64,000 nt of DNA from Erythrocercus mccallii (lineage: Eukaryota; Chordata; Aves; Passeriformes; Dicruridae): positions 62,001 to 126,000 of the forward strand of contig VZRG01001504.1 of assembly GCA_013397435.1 (NCBI GenBank), in the 5' to 3' direction. The position numbers were made by a program, and so were the translations under genes. The notes beneath the pieces were generated by a model that made no database searches, had not been told where the DNA came from, and saw only the letters and a list, made by a program, of their open reading frames with translations. Numbering within the stretch: the first letter of the stretch is position 1; every line of letters begins with the position of its first letter. Shown here piece by piece: positions 1 through 12,741 of this stretch.

Positions 1-617
1 CATAGTCATCCTTAATTAAGAATATAAAATGACCTAAAGAAAAACAATAATTAAGCTAAAAGTCAGCTAAAGAATGCAACATACTAACATGACTTGTTTT
101 CATAGATTTCAAGGCTGAGTCCATTCATTTATCCCATCTCTCCTCAAGCATAATGTGCCACCACAGTACTTATTTACATAGACAAGAAAAACCACCAAAA
201 AACTATAGTGACCTTTTTATAAAGAATGTCTCACAGAAAAACATCCGGTCTTGAAGACAAGAAAAATTATCACCTTCATAGCTGATTTTTCTCACAATTC
301 AACTGTTGGGCCTGATTTTCCAGTGATTTTCTGACTTCTTGATTTAGACATTAGAAAATATAATGACCGAAGATGTTATCACAAGAAATGTCATTTAAAT
401 TACAAGCAAGAACAGAGAACCAGCTTGGGCTTCACACAAATTCCATCAAACAACGGATTCATTTCCGTGGAAGGAGAACTGAGCGCCTAATAATAATATA
501 CAGTTTTTCAAAAACCAACAAAGCAACCAAAATGTTCATAAGATCCCATAACATTTTCAGTTAGGAACAATACAGCAAAGGAGGTACTCCTGTTATCCAT
601 TCACACTAGCAACCTAC
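1..617 (-). other. MAP3K4: MAP3K4 intron 3 (5' part only)
   Basis: Non-coding sequence downstream of exon 3 on the minus strand. It starts with the donor GTAGGT read leftward from 617 and runs off the window edge. I see no repeat, exon or RNA gene in it. Later MAP3K4 exons, including the kinase domain, should lie beyond position 1. Confidence 0.8.
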
Positions 618-1996
618 CTCCAGTTGGTGATCACTCCTTACCAACGCCAGACGGGCCCTTTGCAATGAACCATGCATTAGCTTGTGCAGTCTTAAAATTA
701 GTTTCCTCAACCCCATTTGCTTCAGTGCTTTATCAACAAATGGCCTGTAAATAGAGGTCAAACAGTGTTGGCTGCAGCTTCCCTCAGAACTGCATTCTGG
801 CATAACCCAGGAAGTAGAGTCATCCTCAGATTCAAGCCTATCAAGCCTCCTTGAAAAATGGTCCTGAAAGTCAAAATTTGGCTTATTAGTAAAATTGTTC
901 TTGATGGCTTGTCTCAGTTCCTCAACATTCTCCTCAGAGATTTGTTCTTCACCATCACTCTCATCTGTGCACGTTCCTGAGGATTCCTTTACTTCTATAT
1001 CCCTATCAATGTCTTCATCTGGATCATTGTCCTTAGACAGTCGAGGAGAAGGAATTTCAAACACTGGCCAGCCAATGTCAGAAAGATTTTTGATGCCCAA
1101 TACAGTTCCCATAATCCTTAGTTTCTGGTTTAAGTCTTTTGTAATATTTAACCATAGACAGAGTGCCTGCACCCTGTCTTGGAAGTCCTTTGCAGCATAC
1201 TTTTCATAGTCCTTTTGAAGAGCCTGCAGAGATGGATAAAGTGCTTCTATGTACTCCAGCAGCTCCATTATTCGCTTTACCTGCTCAAATGAGACCCGCT
1301 GGCGATGGAGGTGTTCATGGTAACTTGAGTAACCCAAAGCACTAGTTCCGTATGTTGATTTGCAAACTCCTTCTCCTGAAGTACCATTGAGACTGGCTCC
1401 ATTTTTTACAGAGGAGAAGTTTCCATAGTCCACTTTGAAGGTGAGGATTTCATTGATGATATCGGGGATAGCTTGACGGGCTGCATAGAGATAGAGGTCT
1501 TGGTCATTAATGCTCCGGCCAGCATGCCAAGCTTGCAGCTCCAGCCAGATCAGTTCATTGGATCTGTTCAACCAGACAGAAGAGGTGTTTTCCTGCCCTC
1601 TTTGCTCCCTGTCCTTTTTCTTGGAGACTGAGGTAAGTTTTAACAAAAGCCGCAGGGTTTCAAAGAATTTTAACCGGTCTGCCGGGCAATCAGTCCTAGA
1701 AGTCTGGCGCGTAGTTCTGGGTATTGGCATGGGCACAGAGACTGGAAGCTTAGCATGGCTACAGCCAAGGCTGAGGTAAGGCTTATTGAGATCAACATCT
1801 GGAATTGGTTTTTTTGGCAGAGATCCACCAACTGAGTCTAACATAAATGAGCACTGCACATTTTTCTTGTGATCTCGTTCTGTTGTCCTTAGGGCATCTC
1901 TGATCTTTTTCCCTTGCTTATAGCTGTGCTCCTCCACATTCTCAATGGTTTTTCCATTGTCTTTATGCAAAGACTGAGATGGCACACTCATCTTTT
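618..1996 (-). CDS. MAP3K4: MAP3K4 exon 3 (large N-terminal regulatory exon)
   Basis: This 1379-nt exon encodes about residues 89-548 of MAP3K kinase 4, the MEKK4/MTK1 kinase that relays stress and GADD45 signals to MKK3/6 and MKK4/7 and so to p38 and JNK. The translation matches my memory of vertebrate MAP3K4 almost throughout, for example DRLKFFETLRLLLKLTSVSK (about 196-215), QRVSFEQVKRIMELLEYIEA (321-340), DFQDRVQALCLWLNITKDLN (359-378) and LTSIYRPFVDKALKQMGLRK (501-520). The acceptor is a T-rich tract ending in cttacag (AG at 1998-1997) and the donor is GAG|GTAGGT (GT at 617-616). It begins in phase 1, completing a Glu codon with exon 2, and ends in phase 0. In mammals the part around 115-225 contains the GADD45-binding, autoinhibitory segment. 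The acidic linker at about 409-480 is the least conserved part. The open frame continues past both splice sites, but those extensions are intronic. Confidence 0.96.
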
Positions 1997-4900
1997 CTGT
2001 AAGCAAAGAAAAAAATGTGACTGCAGCAACAAGAACAAGCATTTTTCAATTCAGTTCCCAATCATTTTTCTTAGGTTGAGCATAAAAAATGTCCAACATC
2101 AATGAAACAAAACAGGCATGGATAGAAGTAAAAACTAGTTTTATTATTAGGAGTTACCACTACTATACACTAAACCACAGGATTTTTTCTTTTTCTCTTG
2201 CTTTACCTCTTTTGTAGAAAGTACCTCTGAGAATTCTTATGTTAAATATGCCAGCTACTGAGAACTGAGTACGATCAAAAGGAAAAGATTGGATTCCAAG
2301 CTCATTTTACATACATTTGTCACACAACCTCCCAAACAAAAACTCAAAATGCAACAAAGCATTATTACAGCATCAAACAATTAAAGAGACTCCATTGCAT
2401 CTGCAATCTCATAAAAGCTGGAGCATACATAGACTTTGAAATTTAGCTTGAATGCACCAGTCCTACCTCTTGGGAAGGTTGATCTTAGTTCTATGAACCC
2501 CTCTGTAATCTGAATACACTGCCTTAGCACCTTGAGCCTACCTCCCCACTGTCACAACACACTAACACTTGTTTTCTCCCTATGGACAACAGCCCCTTCC
2601 CACCTAAAAGTGAAATCTTCTCCTCATTTCTTGTTCTTGCCTCAGGAGCAGCAAGCCTTGACACTTTTCTGCAAAACTATGAAAAGCACATCAGTCTAGG
2701 CTTTGAGGATGAGAATAGGAGGAACTACGTGGCATGACAAGAGTGGTTCTCTCTCTCAGAAGTGGTGATAGGCAGAAAGGAATCACCTGTATGTAGGTTA
2801 CTAAAGTCCAGTGGTTCCAACTGATCAGCAGCTGGCACACAACAAGCTCCATGGTCACAGGGCCTCTGCTCACTCAAGAACAGAAAAGACTTTCAGAATG
2901 ATGGCTGAATACTTAGTCTATTTTCACTGACCACAGAGCTAGGCTAGGCAAAACGCAGGAATGGCATCTTGCATTGGCAGGCAAGGAGACTAAAAATGGA
3001 GCTTGACAGAGATGAAACATACACCCTCTCCACAAAGACTTTAAGTAGATTAGAAATTAATCAACTTCTAACAACATTTTGATGTTGAAGATTTTGGTGG
3101 CCTTGCAAAATAAATTAAAATCCTATGACATGTAAAGACCACTTTCTTAACTTACATTCCAGATAGGAGAACCTCTAGATCCCTTCAGTTTGCTATTTTT
3201 AACACATTATTCTCCCTTATCATCAATCTTCAGATTCCCCACACCACCAAAGTACATTGAAAAAAGGTAAGTTAAAAATTATTCATTATTAGACATCCAA
3301 AAAGCCAAAACATGTTGAATGTTCATCATTCTTAACAAAGCCCAGGCACAATAACCTAAAAATTGTTTCAAAATCCTCTCATCAAACAGACACCAATGAT
3401 TCAAATGCACCTGATAGTCCTGCAATAAATTAATATCAATGCTATAACTGTATTGCAGTATTGTAATGTAGACTTCAATTAACTTGCAAAAAAAGTTCAG
3501 CTGTACTAACAAATTTGGAGTTATGATTACATTTAATGCTACAAAGAGCAGGGGGTTTCACAACTAAGCCATCAACATCAGTTGATGAGAGGGAGCATGT
3601 GGTGGAGTCTGAGATCTTAAACAGGTCATTAAAAGAAAATAAAATTAATGTGAAGAACATGATGGGGGTAGGAAAGCAGGGTGAACAGTGGCTCTCCCTT
3701 TCAAGTATGAAGCTGCAAAAATTTTATACTAAAAAGCACACATAGGCACTGCTTTTTACATGGTACATGGAGAAGCTAACACTTAAGTAAGCAAGCACTC
3801 ATGGAGTTCAGGAGACACAGGTAGATCTTATGAGCACCTCTGAAATGCATTTAGCTTAGAAAAATATGAGCCCCATAGTTCTTAGGCTACAGGAGAAACA
3901 ATTCAGAAACTTAACAGATTATTGCATCAATTTATGCTTGGATACTAAATGCAAGTTTTAAGGAATTTGGTGTGACAGAAATTGAACAACCAAGTATCAG
4001 AAGCACAAGTAAGACAAGCCCTAATTCCCAAAATTCTTTCAGTTGTCTAAATAAAGATGGCTCAAATCTTATATGTAAACATCTGAAAAGTTATTGCAAA
4101 TTTACTTTTTTAAGTGATTAGTTACATCCAACCAACCCTTGAATGAATTCTCTAACTGAAGTGTAACCATTCAAGCTCAGTAAGAGCATACGCATACACA
4201 TTCAAGGTCAACAAACTACTCCACAACGTTTTAGGGTGGCTTTTTTTTTCCTCTCCATAATATAAAATAATTATTCTGAGATGGCACACAAGGGCAAAGT
4301 TAAAAAAAAAAAAAAAAAAACAAAAACTTTCCAGAAAAAGATTCTTTACACAACACTATCCAATTAATCAGAACAAAACCGCAAAAAATACTTCAAGATA
4401 CTCATAATAACAAAAACCAGGATATTATCATGCCAGAAGTAAGAACTATTCCCCTCACAAATAGAAAGACCTTGCTCCAAAAAACTCAAAATCTACAAGC
4501 AGGGAAGGTATCAATTTTCTAAACGTACTTAGAAGCAAAGGTTAACAATGAAATATATTCTTCACAATGTCTTTGTTTAGAAACTAATTATTTTTTAAAG
4601 CACATAATGAAACAACAACAAAAAAAAATCACCAAAAGCAAGAAAAATTTACATAACCACAGGGTTAAAACAGAGTTAATGTTGCAACAGAAGAATTTTA
4701 CTGGCTTTTAAATGTGCCTTCTAGCAAAGTTAAAGAGGTTTAATAATTCCAATGCCTACAGTTAACTGGCAAGAGTGACAAGATTTGTCTGTAATTTCCT
4801 ATAAGGAAGAGGTATTTTGGTGAATGTTCTCTTCAGTGGCATTATTTGGAGGCTGCATGAAGTGAAAGGGAAACAGAAGCTTTGGAAAACGTTTGTACTG

Positions 4901-5929
4901 GCACTTCTTTTATTATGAACTTGCATTCCATAGTTCTACACAATCAATGAATTTACTATATTCTCTTTTACACCCCAAATAATTTACCTTTTTCTTCCCT
5001 ACGTTTTACCTCAAAAATGATATTCTTGCTATGCACTCTAATTTTGCCTTGTTTCATTTGAAGCAATTTTAAAAATTACTTCCAAAACTTTAACTGGCAA
5101 TAGTCAAGCTGCCATAACTCTGGCAAATAACTGTCTGACATAGTTTGTTATCTGTTTTAAAATATATTAAACAAAAAAAAACCACCACACAAAAACCTAG
5201 CTGTATTCTGTATGAAAATGCTGAACATTCAATCTTAAATAGCTTTTTTGCACCCATGCAATTTCAAAAACAACAAAAAAAATCACTTCTAGCTAAAAGG
5301 TTTTATTATTTGGTACCATTACTTAGCAAAATTAGGAAAAAAGTGCACATCAAGTATGAGTTTTCCCTTGTTATCTCCTCATACTGAAGCATCAGAAGCA
5401 AGTAAGAGTAACTACACTTTGAGTGTTTCACTGACATAAAAGAATAAAAAATAATCACTGAAAACTGTATTTTGCAATGAACAGCCTGTGAAGTGCTTCA
5501 GAACATGAAAATTGAGCAGAAAAGCAACTACACCATTACCATGTATCACAGAATAGCAGAAAAAAGTGATTAAAAAAATACTTCTGAAAGTCATTTTTCC
5601 AACTTTCTGCTCAAAACTGGGTTTATTTCAAAAGTTGTTTAGCCTGCTCATGATCTTAACCAGTTTTGTTTTAGAAATCTCCAAAGGCAGACATTCCACA
5701 ATCCAACAATCCTGCTGCTAAACTGTTCATTGTTTAAGCACTTTCATAGCAAAATTTTTCTTCTAATAGCCAAGAGTCTTCCTTTGCTGCAATTCACAAC
5801 AGCTGCCTCCTGTTCCTTCACTGTACCTCAGTATCCAGCTCCACCTTCTGTATAAGCTCTCCACCAGGTACAAAAGGCCACTGCAACTACTGGTTATTTT
5901 AGGGGAAAAAACCAAGACATCACACCTAC
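1997..5929 (-). other. MAP3K4: MAP3K4 intron 2
   Basis: AT-rich intron of 3.9 kb between exons 2 and 3, bounded by GTAGGT (from 5929) and cttacag (to 1997). Open frames inside are short, without conserved protein character. The only low-complexity feature is an A19 run at 4302-4320. I see no interspersed repeat I can name. Confidence 0.85.
4302..4320 (+). repeat. A19 homopolymer in intron 2
   Basis: Uninterrupted run of 19 A in the plus strand, within AT-rich intron sequence. It could be the tail of an eroded retrocopy, but no recognisable body precedes it. Confidence 0.9.
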
Positions 5930-6120
5930 CTTTCAAAGTGGAGCGGCCAGCAGGTCTGCTGACATTATTTTTCTGATGCTTTGTTGACATACGCTTCATC
6001 TGGCGGGGTGTACTAGGGGGAGAAGCACCATAGAAAGTGTCAGCACTTGCTTCATCTGATAATTCCTCAGGGTCAGATTCAGAGATCTTGGAAGTAGCAT
6101 TTTCTGATTTGCATTCTTTC
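5930..6120 (-). CDS. MAP3K4: MAP3K4 exon 2
   Basis: This 191-nt exon encodes about residues 25-88. The core YGASPPSTPRQMKRMSTKHQ is nearly identical to vertebrate MAP3K4 (human YGTSPPSTPRQMKRMSTKHQ, from memory) and is preceded by an acidic Ser/Glu/Asp stretch (SESDPEELSDE). The acceptor is ttctgtgcag (AG at 6122-6121) and the donor is AAAG|GTAGGT (GT at 5929-5928). The exon begins with one base that completes the AG carried over from exon 1 (AGG, Arg) and ends with one base completed by exon 3 (GAA, Glu). These phases fit both neighbours and are independent support for the model. The segment is low-complexity, basic towards its C-terminal end and probably unstructured. No catalytic function lies here. 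Confidence 0.94.
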
Positions 6121-7449
6121 CTGCACAGAATAATATAAACCATTATATTCAAGAAAAAGAAATTCTATTTGCAATATCTGTTTAGAAAGCTAATTCATCC
6201 ATAAATCCCAACCATAGTCAACCTTCTATATTTTACCGCCATAACCACATATATTTGCCCCAATTTTTTTCATATCCCTAAGGATAAGTTTCCAATCAAA
6301 TAAATAATAGGCAACATACAAGAAGGATAGTATAGGCAGTGTCACTAGAAGAACACAATGTAAACATACATATATATGTATTTCTTTCTGAAAAAACTTG
6401 TGGCAAGCCTAAACTAAGAAGTACATGAAATAAAGGTTGAAAGGTACAAACATAATGCAAGACATTCAATCTAATCAGCAGCAGGGACAACAGCATAAGT
6501 CTTCCATTCTCTATCTCCTAAACCCCTCACACCACAAAGGCAACTTCTAAAATCACTCTCCCATCCTTCACAAAACTTTTATCTAGCATAGGAGATCTAA
6601 AAGTATTTTTCACAGATTTTAGTATCAAGAATATTAATACCATTAAGACCATAAATAAATACTATCACTCCCCAGTGGTGCCATACATGGAATTCTCTTC
6701 CTTTTACACATATCAGGGAGAAGAACACACACCATTTTCAAAGAAAGAAAAGAAATGGTTTGCCTCTATTTCCTCACTTATTTCTGAAGCAGGTGTGCAA
6801 ATAAATCTACAGAACTCTCAGTAACTCTTGACTGTAGTAAAAGCCACTGAGGCAAAGAAACAGTTAATCTAAATCAGTGCAAGATAGCATCATATCTGAT
6901 CTCAACTTCACTCAAATCACAGATCATATTTTACTTGCTACTATTTTAGGGGCAGACAAAGTATGTTACTCATACTCTAGTGAAATGAGTCTGAGTTACT
7001 GCAGCAAGAAATATGTCAGAATATTGCCAGCTAGTAGAACAGCAGTAAGGCTAACAAAACAAACAAAACACAGATACCGCAGTTTTTCTTGGCCTTTAGC
7101 TATAAACAGAAATTAATACCTTAGCATGCAGAACAGTTATGTTCTCTGCAAAGCCACAGAAACATTTAGGGCATGAAATACTCTTTTCACTTTTCTCACT
7201 CTACTACTTCAGCTTTGAGAAGGCAGCAGGCAAGTTCACCAACTTCTGCAGATAACCTTCACTGGTTACCCAACAAAAATGACCCACGTGGTATTGCAGC
7301 ATCATCTGGAGTCTTAGGAGTGCCCTACAATCTGGTCATAGTGACAACCACACAAAATCACCAATACTTTTAATCTGGTTTCCTTGCCTTGGGACATCAC
7401 ACTGTTACTGTGTCTCAGCAATGTGATTTAACCAACCCCCACTATCCAA

Positions 7450-7477
<28 letters not shown>
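7450..7477. repeat. (TA)n microsatellite
   Basis: About 14 uninterrupted TA units in intron 1. It is self-complementary and likely length-variable. Confidence 0.95.
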
Positions 7478-7480
<3 letters not shown>

Positions 7481-8017
7481 TCTTACAATTGTTCCTACAG
7501 ATCTTGTGAAAACAGATGGATGAGTAAGAGAACTATATCTTGTAAGTGCTGAGCTGGGAAAGTGGAACTCAAGTTGACATCTTTTTGGAGACCAGAAGAG
7601 CTTTATTTCTGAGAATGCTTGCAAACAGCACTACTGCAGAAACACTTCAGGCAGAGAACACCCCTCTGATCTTGCCAAAGACAAATCAACCACAAGAGAC
7701 TAAACCACATAAAATAGAAGTCATTAGTTCCAGTGCTTATGGAGCCATTTATTTTTTCAGTGATCTCACTGGTCTGGCAAGGCACAGGGTGGGGTGCTGA
7801 TGCTCTTACAGAGGCTGGCAGAACAGATCCTGCAAGCACTCACATTAGTTCTCCAAGGCAGTTTTAAACCAGGACTAGTTACCTCATTAGGACCAGTGTT
7901 TTCACTGGTCTTCCTTCTGTTTTTAAGTAAGCAACCTCTTCAAAGAACTTAACAATCAAACCTCTCCACCAAGCCGAATCAAATGATCTTTGAAGAACTT
8001 AAGGTTATTTTGGTCAC

Positions 8018-8155
8018 TATCACTGGAGGCATTTGAAAGATCTGTAGATGTGGCCCTTACAGGACACTGTTTATTGGCAGACTTGAACTTGCTACTTTGC
8101 AGTCGGACTCAATCTTAGAGGTCTTTTTCAACCTAAATGTTTCTATACTTCTACC
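8018..8155 (+). mobile_element. CR1 LINE 3' tail, strongly diverged
   Basis: The segment has the order of phrases of an avian CR1 3' end: ctggaggcatttgaaagatc, then a 'tgtagatgtggccctta' stretch, then 'aatcttagaggtctttttca' and 'acctaaatgtttctat'. The match to the consensus is from memory and is poor in places, so the copy is old. Sense is plus, antisense to MAP3K4. The 5' end is truncated, as usual for CR1. Confidence 0.6.
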
Positions 8156-11100
8156 TTGTATGTTTCTTGCTATGTCTGATGAGATAGCATGAGGGCCAGA
8201 AGTATCCAAATTACCCTCAAACCTCACACCTGAATTACATACATACCTATACAGCACCATCCAGTATGACTGACTTAACATTCAACCATTTTTGCTGGGT
8301 AATTTAGTAAGATGTTCTTTGATAAGAAGCACAGCAGACATCACAAAACATGCAGCACATGAAATCATATCACAAAACAAGCAACCATGCTCTCATTCAT
8401 AGCAACAGACCCAGTCTTGTTAGCAGCTGGTGAGATGATCTAACCAAAGCTGGCTGGTCTCCTTAGAGAAAGAAAGGCACAGGTTGGAAAGCAAGTTTGA
8501 AAAATCCAGCATACTCAGTTTGGGGTTTGTGTGCAAAGACTATACCACAACTCAGAACTCAAATCAGTGCCAATTAACACGACGATTCAGTTTCACCAGA
8601 GCAAGCCTTATGGTACAACAATGCACTTAACATACAGGGCCTGCTTTAGCAGCTATCTGTATCAGCTTTGACATGCTATGAACATTTTTTCTAATCCAAA
8701 CAACACCAGACATTTGATCTTCAGCAGCAACACATCAGTATTAAAATCAATTATGATTTTTACAGATTACTGACACAGCATTTGCAATGTTTTTATGTTA
8801 TTTACTGTCATGAACTAACCATAGACTAATTAAATCTGCCAATCTATAAAATGCAGTGCTGGCAAGCCTGAATCAGATTATAGTGTTGGTTATTAGACAG
8901 AATTGTTGGTTCCTAAATACTGTTGCAACCAGGGTTGAGAAACATTAATCAGGGCTAATTTCTTCTTAGCTACCAAGATATGCATGTTTTCTCCCCCACA
9001 GCCAGTGAGAACCATCCAAATCTTAATTAGGCTTACACACAAAAAGTGAAAGCTCGTGACAAATGCAGTTACTATTTGCCAATAGCAGCCTAAACCCAAT
9101 CCCTACAAGGAAAACTAGAAGTGCGTAATTTTCATATTCTATTTACAGGTTCCAAGCCTCAATTTTAATGAGAAAAGTGCTTCTTAGAAATTTACCCTTG
9201 GAATATAAGAAAAACTGTAGCCAGGATGCATAAATCACAAATACTGGGAAAGTTTTAAGAGCAGCATGGTAAAAACACCAACCAAAGCAAACACATTGAC
9301 AGCTCTGAAATGCACCAAAAAAACCCAACAAACCAAGAATGTTTCCGAAAAGTAACTACTGTATGTTACACCAAGGTGTATTTCAACCAGAATCTGAAAA
9401 GACAGAATGCATGATTTCTTAAATTTGCACTTCTAGATGACAGTGGGATTTTTTTCTGCCTCTTTTGTTTTAAATGAAGTAAAAGTGATGGTAATATATC
9501 TACAACTTCAGCTCAGTCATGAAAATCAAAATAATTCTTGTAGATTTTCAAAGGCCTGCAAACAAAAACAGGAAGGGGGGGCACAAATCAAGGTATGAAA
9601 TTTGAAGCAGCAGGATAGAGATCAAAAAGTCTGGTAACTACCACTATTGATAAAGGCCACAACCTCTGGAAAAATACATTCATTTATCACTAAAAATAAA
9701 TTAACAAATGAAAACCACTGAGGATCACATGGGAACGTCACAATTAATTAGGCTAAAGTCAAACAGAGGAATACGATTTCTAACCAGTACTAACTTCTGC
9801 ATTTTTCTGAAGCATTATGCAAACTTGCTAGTTTGTAACAGCCATTAATGAGAGATCATCCTAAAAACTGTGACAGCTATAGGGGGGAAACATCTTCTTA
9901 CTCTTCCCTTTCCATCAGCTAACTCTCTCATAAGAAGGAGTTCAAATACATTAGATACTTACATAATTAACTCAGGTTCAGCCATTGCTTATAATCCCAC
10001 ATGCTGCTTAAAAGCTTGTTGGGGATCAGAGCAGTAGAGGTCAATGGACTGGACTACAAGCACACAGCAATAAATTTGAGTTAGGCAGTTACCACAGAGA
10101 AGCTGGTGGTAAGAAGCCATCATCACCCACCACAATGGTTTGGAAGCTGAGCACTGCAGACACTGCTGCTGTAAACAGCTTCCTGCAATTTCAAAGACAT
10201 CACACCATGTAGGAATCAGCAAGGCTCTTTCTCAAAACTCCTTATGTCACCCTGCCATTTTCATACATAGAACTGCAATATCTGTACAGGGTCCAGCACC
10301 AAATTACCAAGTACCATCTCTTGACACTCAGTGGCTTCGTTTTAAAAGCAAAGTGACTGTTTTTCATATACACACTCCTTAACTCAGATTCAGCTTGATA
10401 ATTAATGCAAGAAGACAAGGCTACATTAGTCTGTTCTTAGTAATGCACATTCCCAGTCAGCAAAAGCAGCTCTCCCTGAAGGTAGTGCAACCAATCTATT
10501 TCAGACAATATTCTGACAAGAACTGTCATCACCCAACAGCTGCTGGTAATGCAAAAAGCAACCAGAATTTCTAGGTACCCACCTTTGCACCTGTTAAAAC
10601 AGAAAAACAATAAAGTATTCATTCAGTCAGTGCTGCTAAACACTACACAACAAAACTCTGGAATGAGAAGCTCCAGTTTCTTTACGGCAGTACTAGGTTT
10701 AATTTTGTTGCAGAAGAGAATGTAATGGTAGTCCTGGACCAACAGCACAAGGAAGGAACTTCACTAAACAATCAGTAGCACCTTGGGTAACAAAGACTGA
10801 GGATTAGACAATCTAATCAGGAAAACAAGATGGAAAACCCTGAAGTTCTGCTACAGTATAGGACAGCTACCTGGTGTAAACACATAGTGTTTACGTTAGT
10901 TCCAACATTAGGAAAGCATCATGCACTCCTACATTTTAACCACTTTTTAAAAATTATGTTCTGAGGGAAGCCATAAGCTTAAATAAATGGACATGGTTCT
11001 GAAAGGTTGCTGATTTGAAAGCAGAAGCAACTAAAAATCCAGCTTTGATAAGGTATTTTTGAAGATCTGCTATACGTGTGAATAAAAAAATTAAGTGTTT

Positions 11101-11208
11101 GATGCTACTGCATTTACTATAAACTGCCCTAAGTGCAGCAAAGGAAGACTTCGGTAGAAGGCAAGGAAAAGATCTTATCAGGTTTTTTAATATAATTTTT
11201 TTGTTTAA

Positions 11209-11232
11209 TTTTTTTTTTTTTTTTTTTTTTTT
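11209..11232 (+). repeat. T24 homopolymer in intron 1
   Basis: Run of 24 T on the plus strand (A24 in the MAP3K4 sense). A poly(A)-tailed retrocopy on the minus strand could explain it, but no body is recognisable. Confidence 0.9.
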
Positions 11233-11639
11233 GCACAGCAGGAATTTGCACACAGTATGTACAAATAAAGCTATACTTTTTTGCTATATGCACCCTGTTT
11301 AAGCCTGGCACAGTACTTACAGGTAGGAGATTTCAAATTATGTTTTATAGAAGACAGGGTACCAGCATAACAATTTCAGTTTAAAGAAATATTCAAATTC
11401 AGCTGTACATAGCTACATTTTTTTTCTCCCAGAGGAATCAGGGGAAGGCAGGATATGTGATCAGTTATCTCTGCAGCCCAGGAATGAACAACCAGCATGC
11501 TGAGGGGGAAAAGCTGATACTTGAAAATAAGAGCAAAGAATTTACTTGTAACAGATTGTGAGATTCAAGATGGACATCGCACTCAGAATGCTTCTTTAAA
11601 AACTTCAGAGGGCTTCAAGTATCAGCTCCTTGTCATCTA

Positions 11640-12130
11640 AAGGTCCTCATACCTTTTCTCTTTAGTCTCCCACAGGCAGCTCCACACAGGTCTCAGGGTC
11701 TGTCCATCTATGCCAGCAGCTAGTCTGCAGACTCAATGCCTCAGCTCTTCTTCACACACTGATGAGGGAAGTGAGCCCAGCTCCATCCACACTGACCTGG
11801 GACTCTGCTGGTCCTAGCCCACAGCTCTCGCTCTTTCTCTGAAGTCTTCTCTCTTCCTTCTCCAGCTGTGGCTCGCTCTTTCCTGTCTCTAGCATGGCCA
11901 CCTAACCCTGTCTGTCCTACTTACAGCATCTTACTTTTTCTGTCCCTTGCATGACCTCCAGTCCCTACCTCCTCAAAACATGGCCAGCACACTCGAACTG
12001 ATTCCAACTCACTCCAACCAACCCCTTCCCAGCTAATTCATTCTTTATCACACCCACAGCTTGGAAGGCTGTTCCAACTCTTGGATAATTAACATAGCTC
12101 TAGTATATCAAGGGTAAGATTGCTTTTAGT
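11640..12130. mobile_element. C-rich patch, probable retroelement (LTR-like) fragment
   Basis: A sharply C/T-rich block of about 490 bases in AT-rich intron. Phrases such as 'tcacacccacagcttggaag' and 'ggataattaacatagctcta' followed by 'tctgtctcccca' resemble avian endogenous-retrovirus LTR or leader sequence as I remember it. I cannot place boundaries, find target duplications or identify a family. It could instead be unique C-rich sequence. No coding frame of note. Confidence 0.3.
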
Positions 12131-12577
12131 ATTCTCTTTATCTGTCTCCCCACAACAGATAGTAATTTTACCATTTACTCCTGACACAACATGAAAAAAA
12201 GCACTTGCATCTTTCATCTAGTATGTCTACATATGAAAATGTTACAGAATCTAGATCTGCATTAAAACAGCTTACAGCAGAGACACTTGTAAAAGCACAA
12301 GAAAGAAAGCAATATTCAAAAAAAAATTTAATCAAGTATGAAATGTAATGCTATTCACACAACTTTTTACAGTGAAGACCCTCAGAAATTACCAACACTA
12401 CAGCCACAGTAAGATGACACAGTAAGAAAGGGAACCTGTTCTAGTTCACCTTTTGCTTCTGAGGTTGCACATCCCCACCTCTTTTGCCATCCCTTCTGCA
12501 CAGAAGGCAAAAATCATGTGACCTCAATCACCAACCTGACAGTGAAAAAAACTTTGGTTTTTTGAGGCACCATTTAC

Positions 12578-12741
12578 CTGTCAGATCAATATCCACAAGC
12601 AAAAACCTCACAGCCATGTGACAGCCAAGCTCCTCCACTACATCCTTCCTGAACCTGGCATTCTCTTGTAGAGAGGCTGAGGCGAAGAAGGCAACCTGCT
12701 GAGCGTTAAGTGAACTTGTGCTCTCAGTCACTCTCTTCTGG
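12578..12741 (-). CDS. candidate extra exon in MAP3K4 intron 1 (unverified)
   Basis: A 164-nt minus-strand segment with a plausible acceptor (ttgctttatgtgcag, AG at 12743-12742) and donor (ACAG|GTAAAT, GT at 12577-12576). It is open in one frame across its whole length. Spliced after exon 1 it would start in the required phase (AG+C, Ser), and it ends in phase 1, as exon 2 does, so it could replace exon 2 and still read into exon 3 in frame. The 54-codon peptide contains QENARFRKDVVEELGCHMAV, which looks protein-like, but I recognise no family and known MAP3K4 isoforms, as far as I recall, lack it. It could also be a fragment of an unrelated retrocopy, or chance. Confidence 0.22.

Noticed and set aside
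606..617. Extension of the exon 3 frame past residue 548 (Val-Gly-Cys, stop) and before its first Glu
   Set aside because: Those bases are the donor GTAGGT and the intronic acceptor tract; homology stops exactly at the splice sites.
5763..5929. Open frame continuing beyond exon 2
   Set aside because: It follows a good GTAGGT donor and the peptide loses all MAP3K4 similarity there.
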